From assembly GCA_947479085.1 (NCBI GenBank), contig CANJYB010000020.1, positions 18,826 to 82,825 on the forward strand: a DNA stretch of 64,000 nucleotides, read 5' to 3'. The translations under genes were made by a program, and so were the position numbers. The notes under the pieces were generated by a model. That model saw only the letters and a list, made by a program, of their open reading frames with translations, was not told the DNA's origin and did no database searches. The stretch's first letter is position 1. Every line of letters starts with the position of its first letter. Shown piece by piece: positions 1 through 9,863 of the stretch. The DNA is from Bacteroidota bacterium. GTDB lineage: Bacteria > Bacteroidota > Bacteroidia > 2-12-FULL-35-15.

Positions 1-2
1 GC

Positions 3-1763
3 AGAAATTCTTCGATTCTTAATATAGCGAATGCTTCAAATGTTGGCTCAACTTATCAAATCCCGATTTTAGATAATTCTATAGTTAACTGTAACAGTTC
101 ACCCCGTTTTACCTACTTTCCTCCACTTTTTGTATGTGTGGGGATGCCTTTGGTATTTGATAATTCTGCTACTGACCCAAATGGAGATTCTTTATATTAT
201 GATATGTGCGAACCATTTGAAGGTGCAGACCCTAATGCTCCTCAACCTGTGCCACCTGCCGCTCCTCCTTATAATTTTGTAACCTATAGTCCTCCTTACT
301 CAGGTTCTTATCCGATGAGTTCTTCGCCTGCTTTTACCATTAATCATTTTACGGGTCTCCTAACAGGAACCCCTAATATGATTGGCCGATGGGTGGTAGG
401 GATTTGCGTTAAAGAATACCGTAACGGAGTTTTGCTTACTACCAACAAAAGAGATTTTCAGTTTAATGTAACCAACTGTCCCATTATTTCAGCATCCACA
501 ATTCCTAAACAAACCACTTTTTGTTTTGGTTATACTGTTAATTTTTCAAATTCGAGCATCAATGCCTTCAGTTACCACTGGGATTTTGGCGACCCTACCT
601 CCACTGCTGATACTTCCAATATTTCCAATCCTTCCTGGACCTATGCGGATTCAGGTGTTTACGTGGTAACTTTAACTATTAATATGGGTACCCCTTGCTC
701 TGATACTGGGCAAACTACCTTTTATATTTATCCTCATCTTGCACCTGTCTTTACTCCACCGCCCGGACAATGTGTTTACGACAATCATTATAATTTTACT
801 GTAGGTGGCGATTACATGGGCAACGGAACTTTTACCTGGAATTTTGGTCCTCATGCTACACCATCTAGCAGTACGCTCGAGAATCCAACCAATATAGTTT
901 TTGATTCTGTTGGCTCGTTTCCCGTCACCATTACTGTTGCAGAAAATGGTTGTTCGGCCAATTATACTGCTAATGTGATAGTCTATCCTAAACCGGATGC
1001 TGATTTCGATATGGTTTCAACGGTAGCCTGTGCGCTGCATCCTGTTTATTTTGCTGATAGTTCTCATGCTGACACCCCTCTTTCTTACGCATGGAACTTT
1101 GGTAACAATACTTCTTCCAACCAGCAAAATCCAAGTGCTATATACCAACTGCCCGGAAATTATAACGTTTCGCTGATAGTAACCACCATGCATGGCTGCA
1201 AAGACACAGTTAATAAGGTCAATCCTTTGCAGGTATTTCCTTTACCGACTGCTGCCTTTGTGGTAACGCCTACTGATACTTCCATTTTTTATCCTGATGT
1301 GGCCATGACCGACCATAGTGTCTCTGCGGTAAGTTGCGAAGTTTTCTGGGGCGATGGCACCACAGGAACCAATTGTAATGGTCTTCATTCTTATACCAAA
1401 CCTGGCATCTATCCCATTACACAGGTGGTCACCAATATTTACGGTTGTACCGACACGGCAAGGTCGCAGGTTATCATCCGTCCCGAATTCCGCTTTTGGG
1501 TGCCCAATGCTTTTACCCCGGGAGGCGATGGTTTGAACGAGGTATTTAAGCCTGTACTCATTGGTGTTCACGACTACCAGTTTTCCATTTTCAACCGCTG
1601 GGGAGAAAAACTATTTGAAACCACCGACCTGAATGAAGGTTGGAATGGAACTTATAAAGAAAATGAAGCCGCTTCGGATGTATTTGTTTACAAAATAACT
1701 TTTAGAGATGATGTAGAAAACCTGTTTCATCAATATATAGGAAGTGCAACATTGATAAGATAA
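3..1763 (+). CDS. PKD-domain protein with T9SS type B sorting domain (5' partial)
   Basis: The reading frame is open from base 3, so the N-terminus and signal peptide lie outside the window. The visible part begins with a module that also occurs in the 914-residue protein at 16874-19618 (a DP-[ND]-GDSL core, then a KEYR-containing strand and a closing Cys). About four PKD-like repeats follow, with motifs such as YHWDFGD, FTWNFG and YAWNFGN. The last ~90 residues (VPNAFTPGGDGLNEVF, FNRWGEKLFE, WNG) are the gliding-motility-associated C-terminal domain, a T9SS type B sorting signal. It is therefore expected to be exported and attached to the surface or secreted. A role in adhesion or gliding is inference from family, not visible here. 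Coding ends at a TAA, followed by the 42-bp repeat array. Confidence 0.9.
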   Translation, partial: RNSSILNIANASNVGSTYQIPILDNSIVNCNSSPRFTYFPPLFVCVGMPLVFDNSATDPNGDSLYYDMCEPFEGADPNAPQPVPPAAPPYNFVTYSPPYSGSYPMSSSPAFTINHFTGLLTGTPNMIGRWVVGICVKEYRNGVLLTTNKRDFQFNVTNCPIISASTIPKQTTFCFGYTVNFSNSSINAFSYHWDFGDPTSTADTSNISNPSWTYADSGVYVVTLTINMGTPCSDTGQTTFYIYPHLAPVFTPPPGQCVYDNHYNFTVGGDYMGNGTFTWNFGPHATPSSSTLENPTNIVFDSVGSFPVTITVAENGCSANYTANVIVYPKPDADFDMVSTVACALHPVYFADSSHADTPLSYAWNFGNNTSSNQQNPSAIYQLPGNYNVSLIVTTMHGCKDTVNKVNPLQVFPLPTAAFVVTPTDTSIFYPDVAMTDHSVSAVSCEVFWGDGTTGTNCNGLHSYTKPGIYPITQVVTNIYGCTDTARSQVIIRPEFRFWVPNAFTPGGDGLNEVFKPVLIGVHDYQFSIFNRWGEKLFETTDLNEGWNGTYKENEAASDVFVYKITFRDDVENLFHQYIGSATLIR

Positions 1764-1902
1764 AGCGTTATTTCAGGTGATTTTTCTTTGTCTTTTTACT
1801 TTTTTAAGCTTCCGGTATATTATAATCAGCTGATTTTAACCAGCGAAAGAATGAAAATCCAGGTTCTTTGAGATAATTACTTTAGAAATAAAAGTGCAAA
1901 AA

Positions 1903-2185
1903 ATAGTGGAGCCTCCTGTGTTCGAGCGCAGGGCGTCCCACTGTTTAGTGGATAGGCCTGCACACATGAGCAGGACATGCTACTATTTAGTAGATAAGCC
2001 TGCACACATGCTCAGGACGTCCCCCTGTTTAGTAGATAGGCCTGCACACATGAGCAGGATGTTCCACGGTTTAGTGGATAAGCCTGCGCTCAAGCGCAGG
2101 ACATGCCACTATTTAGTAGATGAGCCTGCACTCGAACACAGGACGTTCCACTGTTTAGTGGAATATCCTGCACACATGCGCAGGC
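1903..2185. repeat. Array A: 42-bp tandem repeat, palindromes every 21 bp
   Basis: Seven 42-bp units begin at 1915, 1957, 1999, 2041, 2083, 2125 and 2167, with a partial unit before them. Each unit holds two different palindromes. One is CCTG...CAGG, perfect at 2083-2100 as CCTGCGCTCAAGCGCAGG. The other is of the type CCACTGTTTAGTGG. Their centres alternate exactly every 21 bp, from 1923.5 to 2175.5. The second stem shows a paired change (CCACT/AGTGG versus CTACT/AGTAG) that keeps the pairing. Because 42 is a multiple of 3, a frame stays open through the array (1894-2211), but I see no ribosome-binding context or other support for a protein. Confidence 0.93.
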
Positions 2186-2310
2186 GGTATTTGAATTCTA
2201 AAACCTTTTAAATCTCACAAACGAATATCTTTCACCACGAAAAGAATCTTAGTTTTTCTTTGAATTCAGAAGAGATTTCTGCGATAAATCCTCCTGCAAA
2301 TCATACTTTG

Positions 2311-2339
2311 GTAATACTTTGTTAATTATTAATTAACAC
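2311..2339 (+). promoter_or_regulatory. Candidate Pho box upstream of the PhoB-like regulator
   Basis: Three 7-mers at an exact 11-bp step are visible: GTAATAC (2311), TTAATTA (2322) and TTAACAC (2333). This matches the architecture of the repeats before the phosphate porin, pstS and pstC genes. A clear TAnnTTTG box at the distance seen in those promoters is missing here, so this is the weakest of the four candidates. If real, it implies autoregulation of the regulator at 2391. Confidence 0.4.
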
Positions 2340-2390
2340 ATGCTGTTCAACTAATTCGGATATTTACATCGTTTTTAAAACAAAAACCAA

Positions 2391-3074
2391 ATGAGTACAG
2401 CAGCAAAAATTTTATTAGTGGATGATGAAACAGATATACTGGAATTTCTTTCCTATAATCTGAAAAAGGAAGGATACGATGTATATACCGCCACTAATGG
2501 CAATGAAGCCATTGCCATTGCAAAAAAAGTGAGCCCCCAGCTTATTATTCTTGATGTGATGATGCCGGATATGGATGGAATAGAAACCTGCAGGGAGATA
2601 CGTGCTTTACCCGGTTTAAAAGATGTAATGGTGGCATTCCTTACTGCCCGCAACGAAGATTACTCGCAGATAGCAGGTTTTGAGGTAGGTGCAGATGATT
2701 ATATTAATAAACCCATTAAGCCCCGCGTATTAAGCAGCCGGATAAAAGCCCTCCTTAGAAGAGGAACCACAGAAGTTGCAACTGGTGATAAAACAACAGA
2801 CCTGGGTGGAATAAAAATTGACAGAGAACGATTTGTAGTGATAAAAGATGGAAAGGAGTTCAACCTGCCTAAAAAAGAATTCGAATTAATGGAACTACTG
2901 GCTTCCAAGCCCGGAAAAGTGTTCACCCGCGATGTTATTCTTGATAAAGTTTGGGGAGGAGATGTGGTGGTAGGCGACAGAACCATTGATGTTCACGTTC
3001 GCAAACTCCGCGAAAAACTCGGTGACGATTACATCAAAACAGTAAAAGGAATCGGTTACAAATTTGAGTTTTAA
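2391..3074 (+). CDS. OmpR/PhoB-family response regulator
   Basis: A 227-residue two-domain transcription factor. The N-terminal receiver domain (about 5-122) has all signature residues: the acidic pair D11/D12, phosphoacceptor D55 in LDVMMPDMDG, T85 and K107. The C-terminal winged helix (about 130-227) ends with the typical VRKLREKLGDDYIKTVKGIGYKF segment of OmpR/PhoB proteins. No histidine kinase gene is adjacent, so it is an orphan in this window. The upstream region carries 11-bp-spaced repeats like those before the phosphate-uptake genes at 40.9-43.4 kb, which suggests a PhoB role. That assignment is inference; the family membership is clear. Confidence 0.93.
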   Translation: MSTAAKILLVDDETDILEFLSYNLKKEGYDVYTATNGNEAIAIAKKVSPQLIILDVMMPDMDGIETCREIRALPGLKDVMVAFLTARNEDYSQIAGFEVGADDYINKPIKPRVLSSRIKALLRRGTTEVATGDKTTDLGGIKIDRERFVVIKDGKEFNLPKKEFELMELLASKPGKVFTRDVILDKVWGGDVVVGDRTIDVHVRKLREKLGDDYIKTVKGIGYKFEF

Positions 3075-3154
3075 TAGTTCCCTGTTAAAATTTAGAGATT
3101 AGAATTTTCAGCTTCCAACCTATTCTTTTTGTTTCTTTGTAAAAATCTTTTACA

Positions 3155-4456
3155 ATGAATATTTTAATACTTGGTTCAGGAGGCAGAGAACATGCCTTTG
3201 CCTGGAAATTATCCCAAAGCCCTAAATGTACTAATCTTTATATTGCACCCGGAAATGCAGGCACCTCTGCATTCGGAACAAATATCGCGGTTTCTCCTAC
3301 AGATTTTAATGCAGTAAAAAAAATTGTTTTATTGCACCAGGTAACCATGGTGGTGGTGGGACCGGAAGACCCGCTTGTAAAAGGCATTCATAATTTTTTT
3401 ATTAACGATGAAGAACTGAAACAAGTTGCAGTGATTGGGCCACAGGCCGATGGAGCACAACTCGAAGGAAGCAAGGATTTTTCCAAACAGTTTATGTTCC
3501 GGCACAAGATACCAACCGCGCAATACCAGACATTTACTAAAGAAACATTAAATGAAGGATTAGCATTCCTTGAAACACTTTCTCCTCCCTATGTTTTAAA
3601 GGCAGATGGTTTAGCTGCAGGGAAAGGCGTAATAATTCCAACTACTTTGGCAGAAGCAAAAAAAGAGCTTTCGGAAATGCTCGCCAATGCTAAGTTTGGT
3701 AATGCTTCATCAAAAGTGGTAATAGAAGAGTTTTTAAAAGGAATTGAACTGTCAGTATTTGTTTTAACAGATGGGAACTCCTATAAAATACTTCCGGCAG
3801 CAAAGGATTATAAGCGAATTGGTGAAGAAGATACCGGCTTAAATACCGGGGGAATGGGCGCTATCTCCCCTGTGCCTTTTGCAGATGAAGCATTTATTAA
3901 AAAGGTGGAAGACCGTGTAATTATCCCCACCATCAATGGCTTGAAGCAAGAAGGTATTACTTACAAAGGTTTTATTTTTATCGGTTTGATGAATGTAAAT
4001 GGAAATCCACAAGTGATAGAATACAATGTACGTATGGGCGACCCCGAAACAGAAGTAGTGATTCCAAGAATAAAATCGGATTTGCTGGATTTATTCTCCG
4101 GGGTTGCTTGCGGTAACTTAAATGAAAAAACCTTTGAAGTAGACAACCGGTTTGCTTGCACGGTTATGTTAGTTTCCGGTGGTTATCCGGAAGATTATGA
4201 AAAAGGAAAAGTAATCACAGGATTGGAAACTACTAGGGAAAGCTTAGTATTTCATGCCGGAACCAGTGAAACCAAGGATTCCAAATCAGAAATTGTTACT
4301 AACGGAGGCCGTGTGATAGCCATCACTTCCTATGGTGACACCATGGATGAAGCTTTAGTAAAATCTTTTGCCAATGCCGAACGCATTAATTATGAAGGGA
4401 AATACTACAGGAAGGATATTGGGAAAGATTTGAAAAAATATTTTGAAAAGGAATAA
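3155..4456 (+). CDS. purD: Phosphoribosylamine--glycine ligase
   Basis: A 433-residue GARS enzyme of de novo purine synthesis, joining phosphoribosylamine and glycine with ATP. The N-terminus [19 protein letters not shown] and the ATP-grasp region ([11 protein letters not shown], then NTGGMGA and RMGDPETE) are diagnostic. Length is normal for a single-domain PurD. It lies 80 bp after the response regulator, on the same strand, and ends in a strong hairpin terminator at 4497-4531, so it may be transcribed alone. Its pathway partner purQ lies 1.5 kb downstream, past two small membrane-protein genes. Confidence 0.98.
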   Translation: MNILILGSGGREHAFAWKLSQSPKCTNLYIAPGNAGTSAFGTNIAVSPTDFNAVKKIVLLHQVTMVVVGPEDPLVKGIHNFFINDEELKQVAVIGPQADGAQLEGSKDFSKQFMFRHKIPTAQYQTFTKETLNEGLAFLETLSPPYVLKADGLAAGKGVIIPTTLAEAKKELSEMLANAKFGNASSKVVIEEFLKGIELSVFVLTDGNSYKILPAAKDYKRIGEEDTGLNTGGMGAISPVPFADEAFIKKVEDRVIIPTINGLKQEGITYKGFIFIGLMNVNGNPQVIEYNVRMGDPETEVVIPRIKSDLLDLFSGVACGNLNEKTFEVDNRFACTVMLVSGGYPEDYEKGKVITGLETTRESLVFHAGTSETKDSKSEIVTNGGRVIAITSYGDTMDEALVKSFANAERINYEGKYYRKDIGKDLKKYFEKE

Positions 4457-4496
4457 AAATCAGAACAATATTATCACCTGTTCTGGTAAATAAAAA

Positions 4497-4531
4497 CGCC
4501 TTGCATTAACTAAAATGCAGGGCGCTTTTTT
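4497..4531 (+). terminator. Rho-independent terminator after purD
   Basis: An 11-bp stem (CGCCTTGCATT paired with AATGCAGGGCG, one G-T pair) with a short AT-rich loop is followed by a run of T. It lies between purD and the converging small membrane-protein gene, and could also stop transcription from the other side. Confidence 0.85.
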
Positions 4532-4547
4532 ATAAAAAAGGAAAAAG

Positions 4548-4733
4548 TTAAGCCAGTTTATTATTTACTTTGGCTTCCTTGTTATATTTAGCTTGCATAC
4601 CTAACCAGGTAATAACCAAGGAAACAATTACCAGCCAGAAAAATAGATTGGCAGCAAAACCTACATGTTTCATAATTTGAAAAGTCCATTGAAAAAAACT
4701 TCCAATTCCGTAAAATACATCTGTCATATTCAT
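4548..4733 (-). CDS. Small membrane protein, DUF6341-like
   Basis: About 61 residues starting MNMTDVFYGIG. The first ATG on this strand is at 4733; a longer reading to 4739 would need TTG. It has one strong membrane segment (about residues 28-46: LFFWLVIVSLVITWLG) and a charged lysine-rich tail. Size, sequence style and position beside purD and the DUF6427-like gene match a conserved Bacteroidota family I recall as DUF6341. Its function is unknown. It faces purD across a shared terminator and is divergent from the gene at 4901. Confidence 0.75.
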   Translation of the reverse strand: MNMTDVFYGIGSFFQWTFQIMKHVGFAANLFFWLVIVSLVITWLGMQAKYNKEAKVNNKLA

Positions 4734-4900
4734 AATCAATAAATTTTAGTGGCTCAAAAATACTAATATTATTTATACGAGCTCTACTTTTTTTAACCTA
4801 ATTTTAACCACGAAATACTTAGTAAAAAAATCCTTTTCTGTGAGATTGATTCTGAGGTATTTCCTTTGGTAAAAGAAAAAGCAAATAATAATCTGTTCGA

Positions 4901-5884
4901 ATGTTCATAAGGTTTTTTAAAAACAATAACCCATCCTATTTTTTCATTTTACCTGTTTTTGCTTTGGTTTTCTGGATAGTTGCATTTTTACATCCACCTG
5001 TTTTAGTTAGTTCGCATTCCACCATATTGTTTGATGCTTTGGCGAAATACATCAATCTTATTCCATTGGTTGGAACTTCTGTTTCTTTTTTGCTCGTTAT
5101 TGCCGGTTCCTTTCTCATCAATTTTGTAGTAAATGAAAACGAGATTACCGACAGAAAAACATTTCTTCCTGCATTGTTTTACATTGTTATCATGAGCAAT
5201 AATGAAGCAATGCTAGTGTTTCATCCTGCTATGCTGGCAAACCTATTTATTATTTTTGCCTTGCACAAAATGATGAATGCTTACCGTAAAAACAGTGCAT
5301 TTTCAGAGGTATTTGATGCTGGTTTTCTACTTTCAATGGCTTCTGTTTTTTATTTCCCTTCTGTTATTCTTTTTCCGGTACTTGGTTTTGGATTATTCAT
5401 TTTCAGAACTTTTAACTGGCGAGAATTGTTCGTTTCCTTTTTGGGTGTTTGTGTTCCTTATTGCTTTGTGGTTACTTATTACTTCTGGAATGATAGCCTT
5501 ATGGATTACTGGAATGATAAACTTGCTTACTTTATTTACCACGAAAGGCCCTCTTTCGATTTCTCTTCTTCTTTTTATTTTCTTCTTTTTACCGGTGGTG
5601 TTATTGCACTGTTATCGTTCAGCAAACTGTCTGCTACCGTATTATTGGGGTCACAAAAAACAAAAAAAAATGTATTGTTCTTTATCTGGTTTTTTGTAAT
5701 TTGCATAGGCTCCTTGTTTCCTGCACCCGAACTGTCATCTCCCTATTTTGCAGTACTCGCCATTCCGTTTTCGGTATTTGCTACAAACTATTTTTTTAAT
5801 ATGAAAAAGGAAATATGGGGCGAATTTTTTTTTCTTTTATTTATTGCTTCCATTTTAATCAACGATTTCGCAAAGTATTTTTAA
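4901..5884 (+). CDS. Polytopic membrane protein, DUF6427-like
   Basis: A 327-residue integral membrane protein with about nine or ten hydrophobic helices, starting MFIRFFKNNNPSYFFILP. It resembles the Bacteroidota family I recall as DUF6427, commonly found next to the DUF6341-type small protein and to nucleotide-synthesis genes. No enzymatic motif is visible and no function can be assigned. The stop codon overlaps a TAACTTTG sequence (5882-5889) that may serve as the -7 box of the following purQ gene. Confidence 0.8.
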   Translation: MFIRFFKNNNPSYFFILPVFALVFWIVAFLHPPVLVSSHSTILFDALAKYINLIPLVGTSVSFLLVIAGSFLINFVVNENEITDRKTFLPALFYIVIMSNNEAMLVFHPAMLANLFIIFALHKMMNAYRKNSAFSEVFDAGFLLSMASVFYFPSVILFPVLGFGLFIFRTFNWRELFVSFLGVCVPYCFVVTYYFWNDSLMDYWNDKLAYFIYHERPSFDFSSSFYFLLFTGGVIALLSFSKLSATVLLGSQKTKKNVLFFIWFFVICIGSLFPAPELSSPYFAVLAIPFSVFATNYFFNMKKEIWGEFFFLLFIASILINDFAKYF

Positions 5885-5927
5885 CTTTGTAATCATTAAA
5901 AGATTTGACATTTAATTTATATATAAT

Positions 5928-6623
5928 ATGAAATTTGGAGTAGTTATTTTCCCGGGGTCTAATTGCGACCAGGACATGATTTATGCATTAAAAAATATAA
6001 TGAAGCAGGAAGTGGTGGAATTATGGCATAAAGATACCGATTTGAAAGGGTGCGATTTTATAGTACTTCCGGGAGGTTTTTCTTACGGAGATTATTTACG
6101 TTCAGGTGCCATTGCCCGTTTTTCTCCCATCATGGAAAAGGTGATTGAGTTCGCGAATAATGGCGGATATGTATTGGGAGTATGCAATGGTTTTCAGATT
6201 CTTTGCGAAGCAGGGTTAGTTCCGGGGGCATTGATGCACAACGATGAACGAAAATTTATCTGTAAAAATGTTTTTATCAAACCACAAACTTCCACGGCTT
6301 TGATAACTGCTTCCATTCCTGAAAAAAGCGTACTTAAAATTCCGATTGCGCATGGTGAGGGAAAATACTATGCCGACACAGAAACATTAAAGAAAATGAA
6401 TGAGAACGGACAAATCATTTTCCGTTACTGTGATGAAAATGGCAAGATAACCGAGGGCGCTAATCCTAACGGTGCAACAGATAATATTGCAGGGGTATGT
6501 AATGCAGGCAAAAATGTTTTTGGAATGATGCCTCATCCGGAGCGTGCGGTTGATGAAGAGTTGAGTAATACTGACGGGCGATTAATTTTAGAATCTATTC
6601 TTTCATTGGTTACCATCAACTAA
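5928..6623 (+). CDS. purQ: Phosphoribosylformylglycinamidine synthase, glutaminase subunit
   Basis: A 231-residue PurQ that supplies ammonia from glutamine to FGAM synthase in de novo purine synthesis. The class I glutamine amidotransferase triad is visible: nucleophile C86 in GVCNGFQ, and H203 and E205 in MMPHPERA. The N-terminal VVIFPGSNCDQD motif is typical. Stand-alone PurQ implies the multi-subunit PurLQS form of the enzyme rather than the fused one. It ends just before a perfect 13-bp terminator shared with the converging T9SS gene. Confidence 0.97.
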   Translation: MKFGVVIFPGSNCDQDMIYALKNIMKQEVVELWHKDTDLKGCDFIVLPGGFSYGDYLRSGAIARFSPIMEKVIEFANNGGYVLGVCNGFQILCEAGLVPGALMHNDERKFICKNVFIKPQTSTALITASIPEKSVLKIPIAHGEGKYYADTETLKKMNENGQIIFRYCDENGKITEGANPNGATDNIAGVCNAGKNVFGMMPHPERAVDEELSNTDGRLILESILSLVTIN

Positions 6624-6641
6624 ACAATAAATCTATTTAAT

Positions 6642-6684
6642 AAAAAAAGTCCTGCTTTGATAATTCAAAGCAGGACTTTTTTTT
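6642..6684. terminator. Bidirectional terminator between purQ and a T9SS gene
   Basis: A perfect 13-bp stem (AGTCCTGCTTTGA and its complement) with a 4-nt loop is flanked by A and T runs. It serves the converging genes purQ (+) and the 936-residue secreted protein (-). Confidence 0.93.
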
Positions 6685-6701
6685 ATACACTTTCAATTAA
6701 A

Positions 6702-9512
6702 CTATTCGACTACAATTTGTTTAACTGTTTGATTTTTATCATCAGATAAGATAAACATATATATTCCTTTTCCGTAACCACTTACATCAATGGTTTGTGA
6801 AAAATTACCTGATACATTGGCAATGGCTTTTTCGTAAACCAATTGGCCAATAGCATTGAATAATTTCAGTTTATAGTTTTTCTTGCTAGCGGCAAAAAAT
6901 GAAATACCAAATACCCCCTGATTAGGATTTGGGTAAATAACCAAAGAACCACTTTCAGTCATTTCATTTATACCTAGATTAGTAACATTCAAACCGGAAG
7001 AAACAACAGAAGGACAATTACTAAGTGTTACTATAACTGTATATGTTCCATTCTGAAGCATGGTATAGGTTTGTCCGGTAGCTCCCGGAATTAGTGTTCC
7101 ATTGAGATACCATTGATTTCCGGTAGCTGCACTGGAAGTAAGGATAGAAAAATTTTGAGTAATCGTTGGTGTCGGAGGAACCGGATTTATCACTACCACT
7201 TTTGTCCCTAAAGCAGAAACACAACCTAAAGATGAAGTTGTGGTAACGGAATATGTCCCTGCCATTGCAGCAGTTACTCCTGGTATTGATTGATTTTGAG
7301 TAGATGATGTAAACGAGTTGGGACCTGTCCAGCTATAGGTTGCTCCTGTAACTGCAGGTATTGTCATTGTAAGTGTGTTACCTGCACAAACCGGGGTATT
7401 AGCGGTAACAACCGGAGTAGTTGGAGTTGCATTTATTACCACTACAGTAGTATCTGGCTGAGAGGTACATCCTGCAACAGTAACGGTTAAAATGTAATTT
7501 CCTGCAAAAGCCAGTGTTGCCGGAGTTCTGATTGGATTCTGCAATGCGGAAACATAAGCAACAGGTCCTGTCCAATGATAAGTTGCACCTGTTACTGTCG
7601 GGGTGCTAAAATTGATGGGCTGACCGGAGCATACCGGAGAATTGCTACTGGCAACCGGAGTGCCGGGAGCAGGATTAACCGTAATGTAATTTGTTTGGGT
7701 ACTCGAACCACTTCCAATTGTATTTGTTGCTGTTAATGATACGCTATATGTTCCGGGAGTATTATATATCACTGTCGGGTTTTGCGAATTAGAAGTAGCG
7801 GGACTTGCACCTGTTAATGTCCACGACCAGGAAGTAGGAAAGTTAGAGCTTAAATCATTAAAAGTAACAGGTACTCCTGCACATACTGTAGTTGATGAAG
7901 TTGTAAAGTTGGCCACCGGTGGATTTGTAATTGCGCAAGGGGTTATCTGAAAAGAATAAATTTGAGTTTTTTGAGCACCACCGGCACCCATGTACATACC
8001 GGTATGCCAAAACGTAACTCCATCCGGATCAAGGTAGGTTTGTGAATAGTCTCCATCCCTGTTTACTCCTATTTGAGAAGCCGTTCCCGTATGTGCAACT
8101 GATTCTGTAACAGGTAATGTTCCAAGGGGGTCGCAAACCCTTCTTCCGGTATAATATAATCCCGGATAAGTATTAGTTGCATTCGATTTCATGTAACATA
8201 ACCCTATTGAACCATAATCATCCATTGCAATACTTCCCATCCAACGGGTATCAGCATCAGGTGTATAAATTCCTTCCTGAAACATACTCCATACTCCTGT
8301 GGTTTGGTCCTGACGTAATTCACACCATTTAATGCTTCTTTGAGAACCACTTATCAGAACACCCCAGTTTAAAACTACCGAGTTGTATCCACTCCAGGAT
8401 TTCCATTGTGCTCTGAACATTAATGTCCCACCAATTCCATCTAACTTTGTGGTAGTCCCTGGTTGTACAATATCATTCCAACCGGAATTATAAGCCGCAT
8501 TAAAAGCAGTACATGCTACACTTCCACCTGAAGGTATTGTCATTGTTGGAGTTGTTGGCACCCAGTTTACAGTTGCTTTATATATATTCACAGCGTCACT
8601 AAATGTTCCTCCCCAACCATTGTCAGAATAAGAAAAAATAGGACAAGGAGTACCCGCAGGAGCTAAAGTTCCATCTCCGGAATCACCGGGTAAGGGTACA
8701 AAAAATGAAGAAGAAATATGTGGTGGATTAAATGTTTGGTATACCGAACGAGCTGTCAGACCCAGTAACATTTTTGATCTTTCAAAGGCAAATACTTTTT
8801 GCGCCTGATTAGAACACATGTAATAACCATCCTGCCAAACCGAGAATTTTAAATAATCAGGAAAAGCGGGAGATGTAAAAGTATAAGTATACCAAGCACC
8901 TGTTGGATCGGGTGTCTGTGAAATTGCAATGTATATTTTATTACCTGTCTGACCGAACTGACTCATGAACCAACGATCAGCAGCTTTATCATACAAGCAG
9001 ATTGGATCTCCATCATTGCTTGACAAAACCGTGCTCCATAAGTTACCAAGAGTTCCAGTTAGCAATGTGGTACCTGTTTTAGAGTAAACTTTAAAAGTAG
9101 TGGAATTAATCATTTGTATATAATGATTTGGTCCTACAGCCCCGGAAGGATCTAAAGGATAAAAGTTACCGTTTGATTGCCCTGCAAAATTCTGAATGGG
9201 TGCTTTACCAGGTATTGTCCCCATTTCCTTTTGCATTGTTGCTTCATCATTTCCATAAGCCGCCCCATCTTTTTCGGGAGTTTTAGGAAATTTTTGAGGA
9301 ATATTATAGTCCCTGTCTTCCATCTCGACTCCTCTCCATTTCTTTTTGGGTTCAGGTGTATTTACAGGAAACATTTCGCGCAAAGGCTTGGTTACGCCCA
9401 CCTGCGAACAGGTAACGAACCCCGACTCCGGGATGTTCTTGTTTTTTGATTCCTGCGCAAACAATGCCCCCATCGAAAACAAACAGGTAATAATAAGTGT
9501 AGCTTTTTTCAT
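6702..9512 (-). CDS. Secreted propeller/PKD protein with T9SS type A sorting domain
   Basis: 936 residues. An N-terminal signal peptide (MKKATLIITCLFSMGALFAQ) is followed by a ~430-residue region rich in Trp and Gly (DPSGAVGPNHYIQMINSTT, DADTRWMGS, NRDGDYSQ) that looks like a beta-propeller. Next come one PKD domain (FTTSSTTVCAGVPVTF) and two or three SprB-like or Ig-like repeats, each with a VCAG/VCSG start and a WTGP core. The C-terminal ~80 residues, with VIYPNPNQGVFGISF and KGIYMFILSDDKNQTVKQIVVE, form a T9SS type A tail. It is therefore predicted to cross the outer membrane by T9SS. Its substrate or partner is unknown. An isolated monocistronic gene. Confidence 0.92.
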   Translation of the reverse strand: MKKATLIITCLFSMGALFAQESKNKNIPESGFVTCSQVGVTKPLREMFPVNTPEPKKKWRGVEMEDRDYNIPQKFPKTPEKDGAAYGNDEATMQKEMGTIPGKAPIQNFAGQSNGNFYPLDPSGAVGPNHYIQMINSTTFKVYSKTGTTLLTGTLGNLWSTVLSSNDGDPICLYDKAADRWFMSQFGQTGNKIYIAISQTPDPTGAWYTYTFTSPAFPDYLKFSVWQDGYYMCSNQAQKVFAFERSKMLLGLTARSVYQTFNPPHISSSFFVPLPGDSGDGTLAPAGTPCPIFSYSDNGWGGTFSDAVNIYKATVNWVPTTPTMTIPSGGSVACTAFNAAYNSGWNDIVQPGTTTKLDGIGGTLMFRAQWKSWSGYNSVVLNWGVLISGSQRSIKWCELRQDQTTGVWSMFQEGIYTPDADTRWMGSIAMDDYGSIGLCYMKSNATNTYPGLYYTGRRVCDPLGTLPVTESVAHTGTASQIGVNRDGDYSQTYLDPDGVTFWHTGMYMGAGGAQKTQIYSFQITPCAITNPPVANFTTSSTTVCAGVPVTFNDLSSNFPTSWSWTLTGASPATSNSQNPTVIYNTPGTYSVSLTATNTIGSGSSTQTNYITVNPAPGTPVASSNSPVCSGQPINFSTPTVTGATYHWTGPVAYVSALQNPIRTPATLAFAGNYILTVTVAGCTSQPDTTVVVINATPTTPVVTANTPVCAGNTLTMTIPAVTGATYSWTGPNSFTSSTQNQSIPGVTAAMAGTYSVTTTSSLGCVSALGTKVVVINPVPPTPTITQNFSILTSSAATGNQWYLNGTLIPGATGQTYTMLQNGTYTVIVTLSNCPSVVSSGLNVTNLGINEMTESGSLVIYPNPNQGVFGISFFAASKKNYKLKLFNAIGQLVYEKAIANVSGNFSQTIDVSGYGKGIYMFILSDDKNQTVKQIVVE

Positions 9513-9863
9513 AGATTAGAATTTATAAATTTTTGAATTGCGAATGTATGACTTAATTTTTAAAAAAGTGAAGTGAAAACCAGTAAATTAGATGAAAGCC
9601 ATCATTTTGTAGACAATGGTATTATTCATTTAAGCGGGAGGTTTTTTAGAAAAAAGAAATCTGTTTGAATTATACATTTTGATTTTTTTTAAAAACTTTC
9701 ATTTTATTTATGGAATTTTGACAAATCTTGCATCTACCTATTAGTTTAACCTTAGAAGTTGAACATTTCGTCATACTAATAGTAAACTAAAAATACTCAC
9801 AGCTACTTGCATCTGCAATTTTATTAGCAGACGAAACATGCATGAGAGTTAAAAAGAAAAATT
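9513..9863. other. Intergenic region, no gene seen
   Basis: 351 bp between two divergently transcribed large genes, so it should hold both promoters. It is very AT-rich. I see a small TCTGC...GCAGA hairpin near 9808-9832 but no convincing Bacteroidota -33/-7 pair, RNA gene or ORF. Confidence 0.5.

Noticed and set aside
1894..2211. 105-codon frame MQKIVEPPVFERR...
   Set aside because: It is the 42-bp repeat array read in frame. The unit is a multiple of 3, so it stays open without selection for protein. No start context.
5277..5699. 140-codon frame of hydrophobic residues in frame +1 to the DUF6427-like gene
   Set aside because: Out-of-frame reading of membrane-helix codons. The annotated frame covers it fully.
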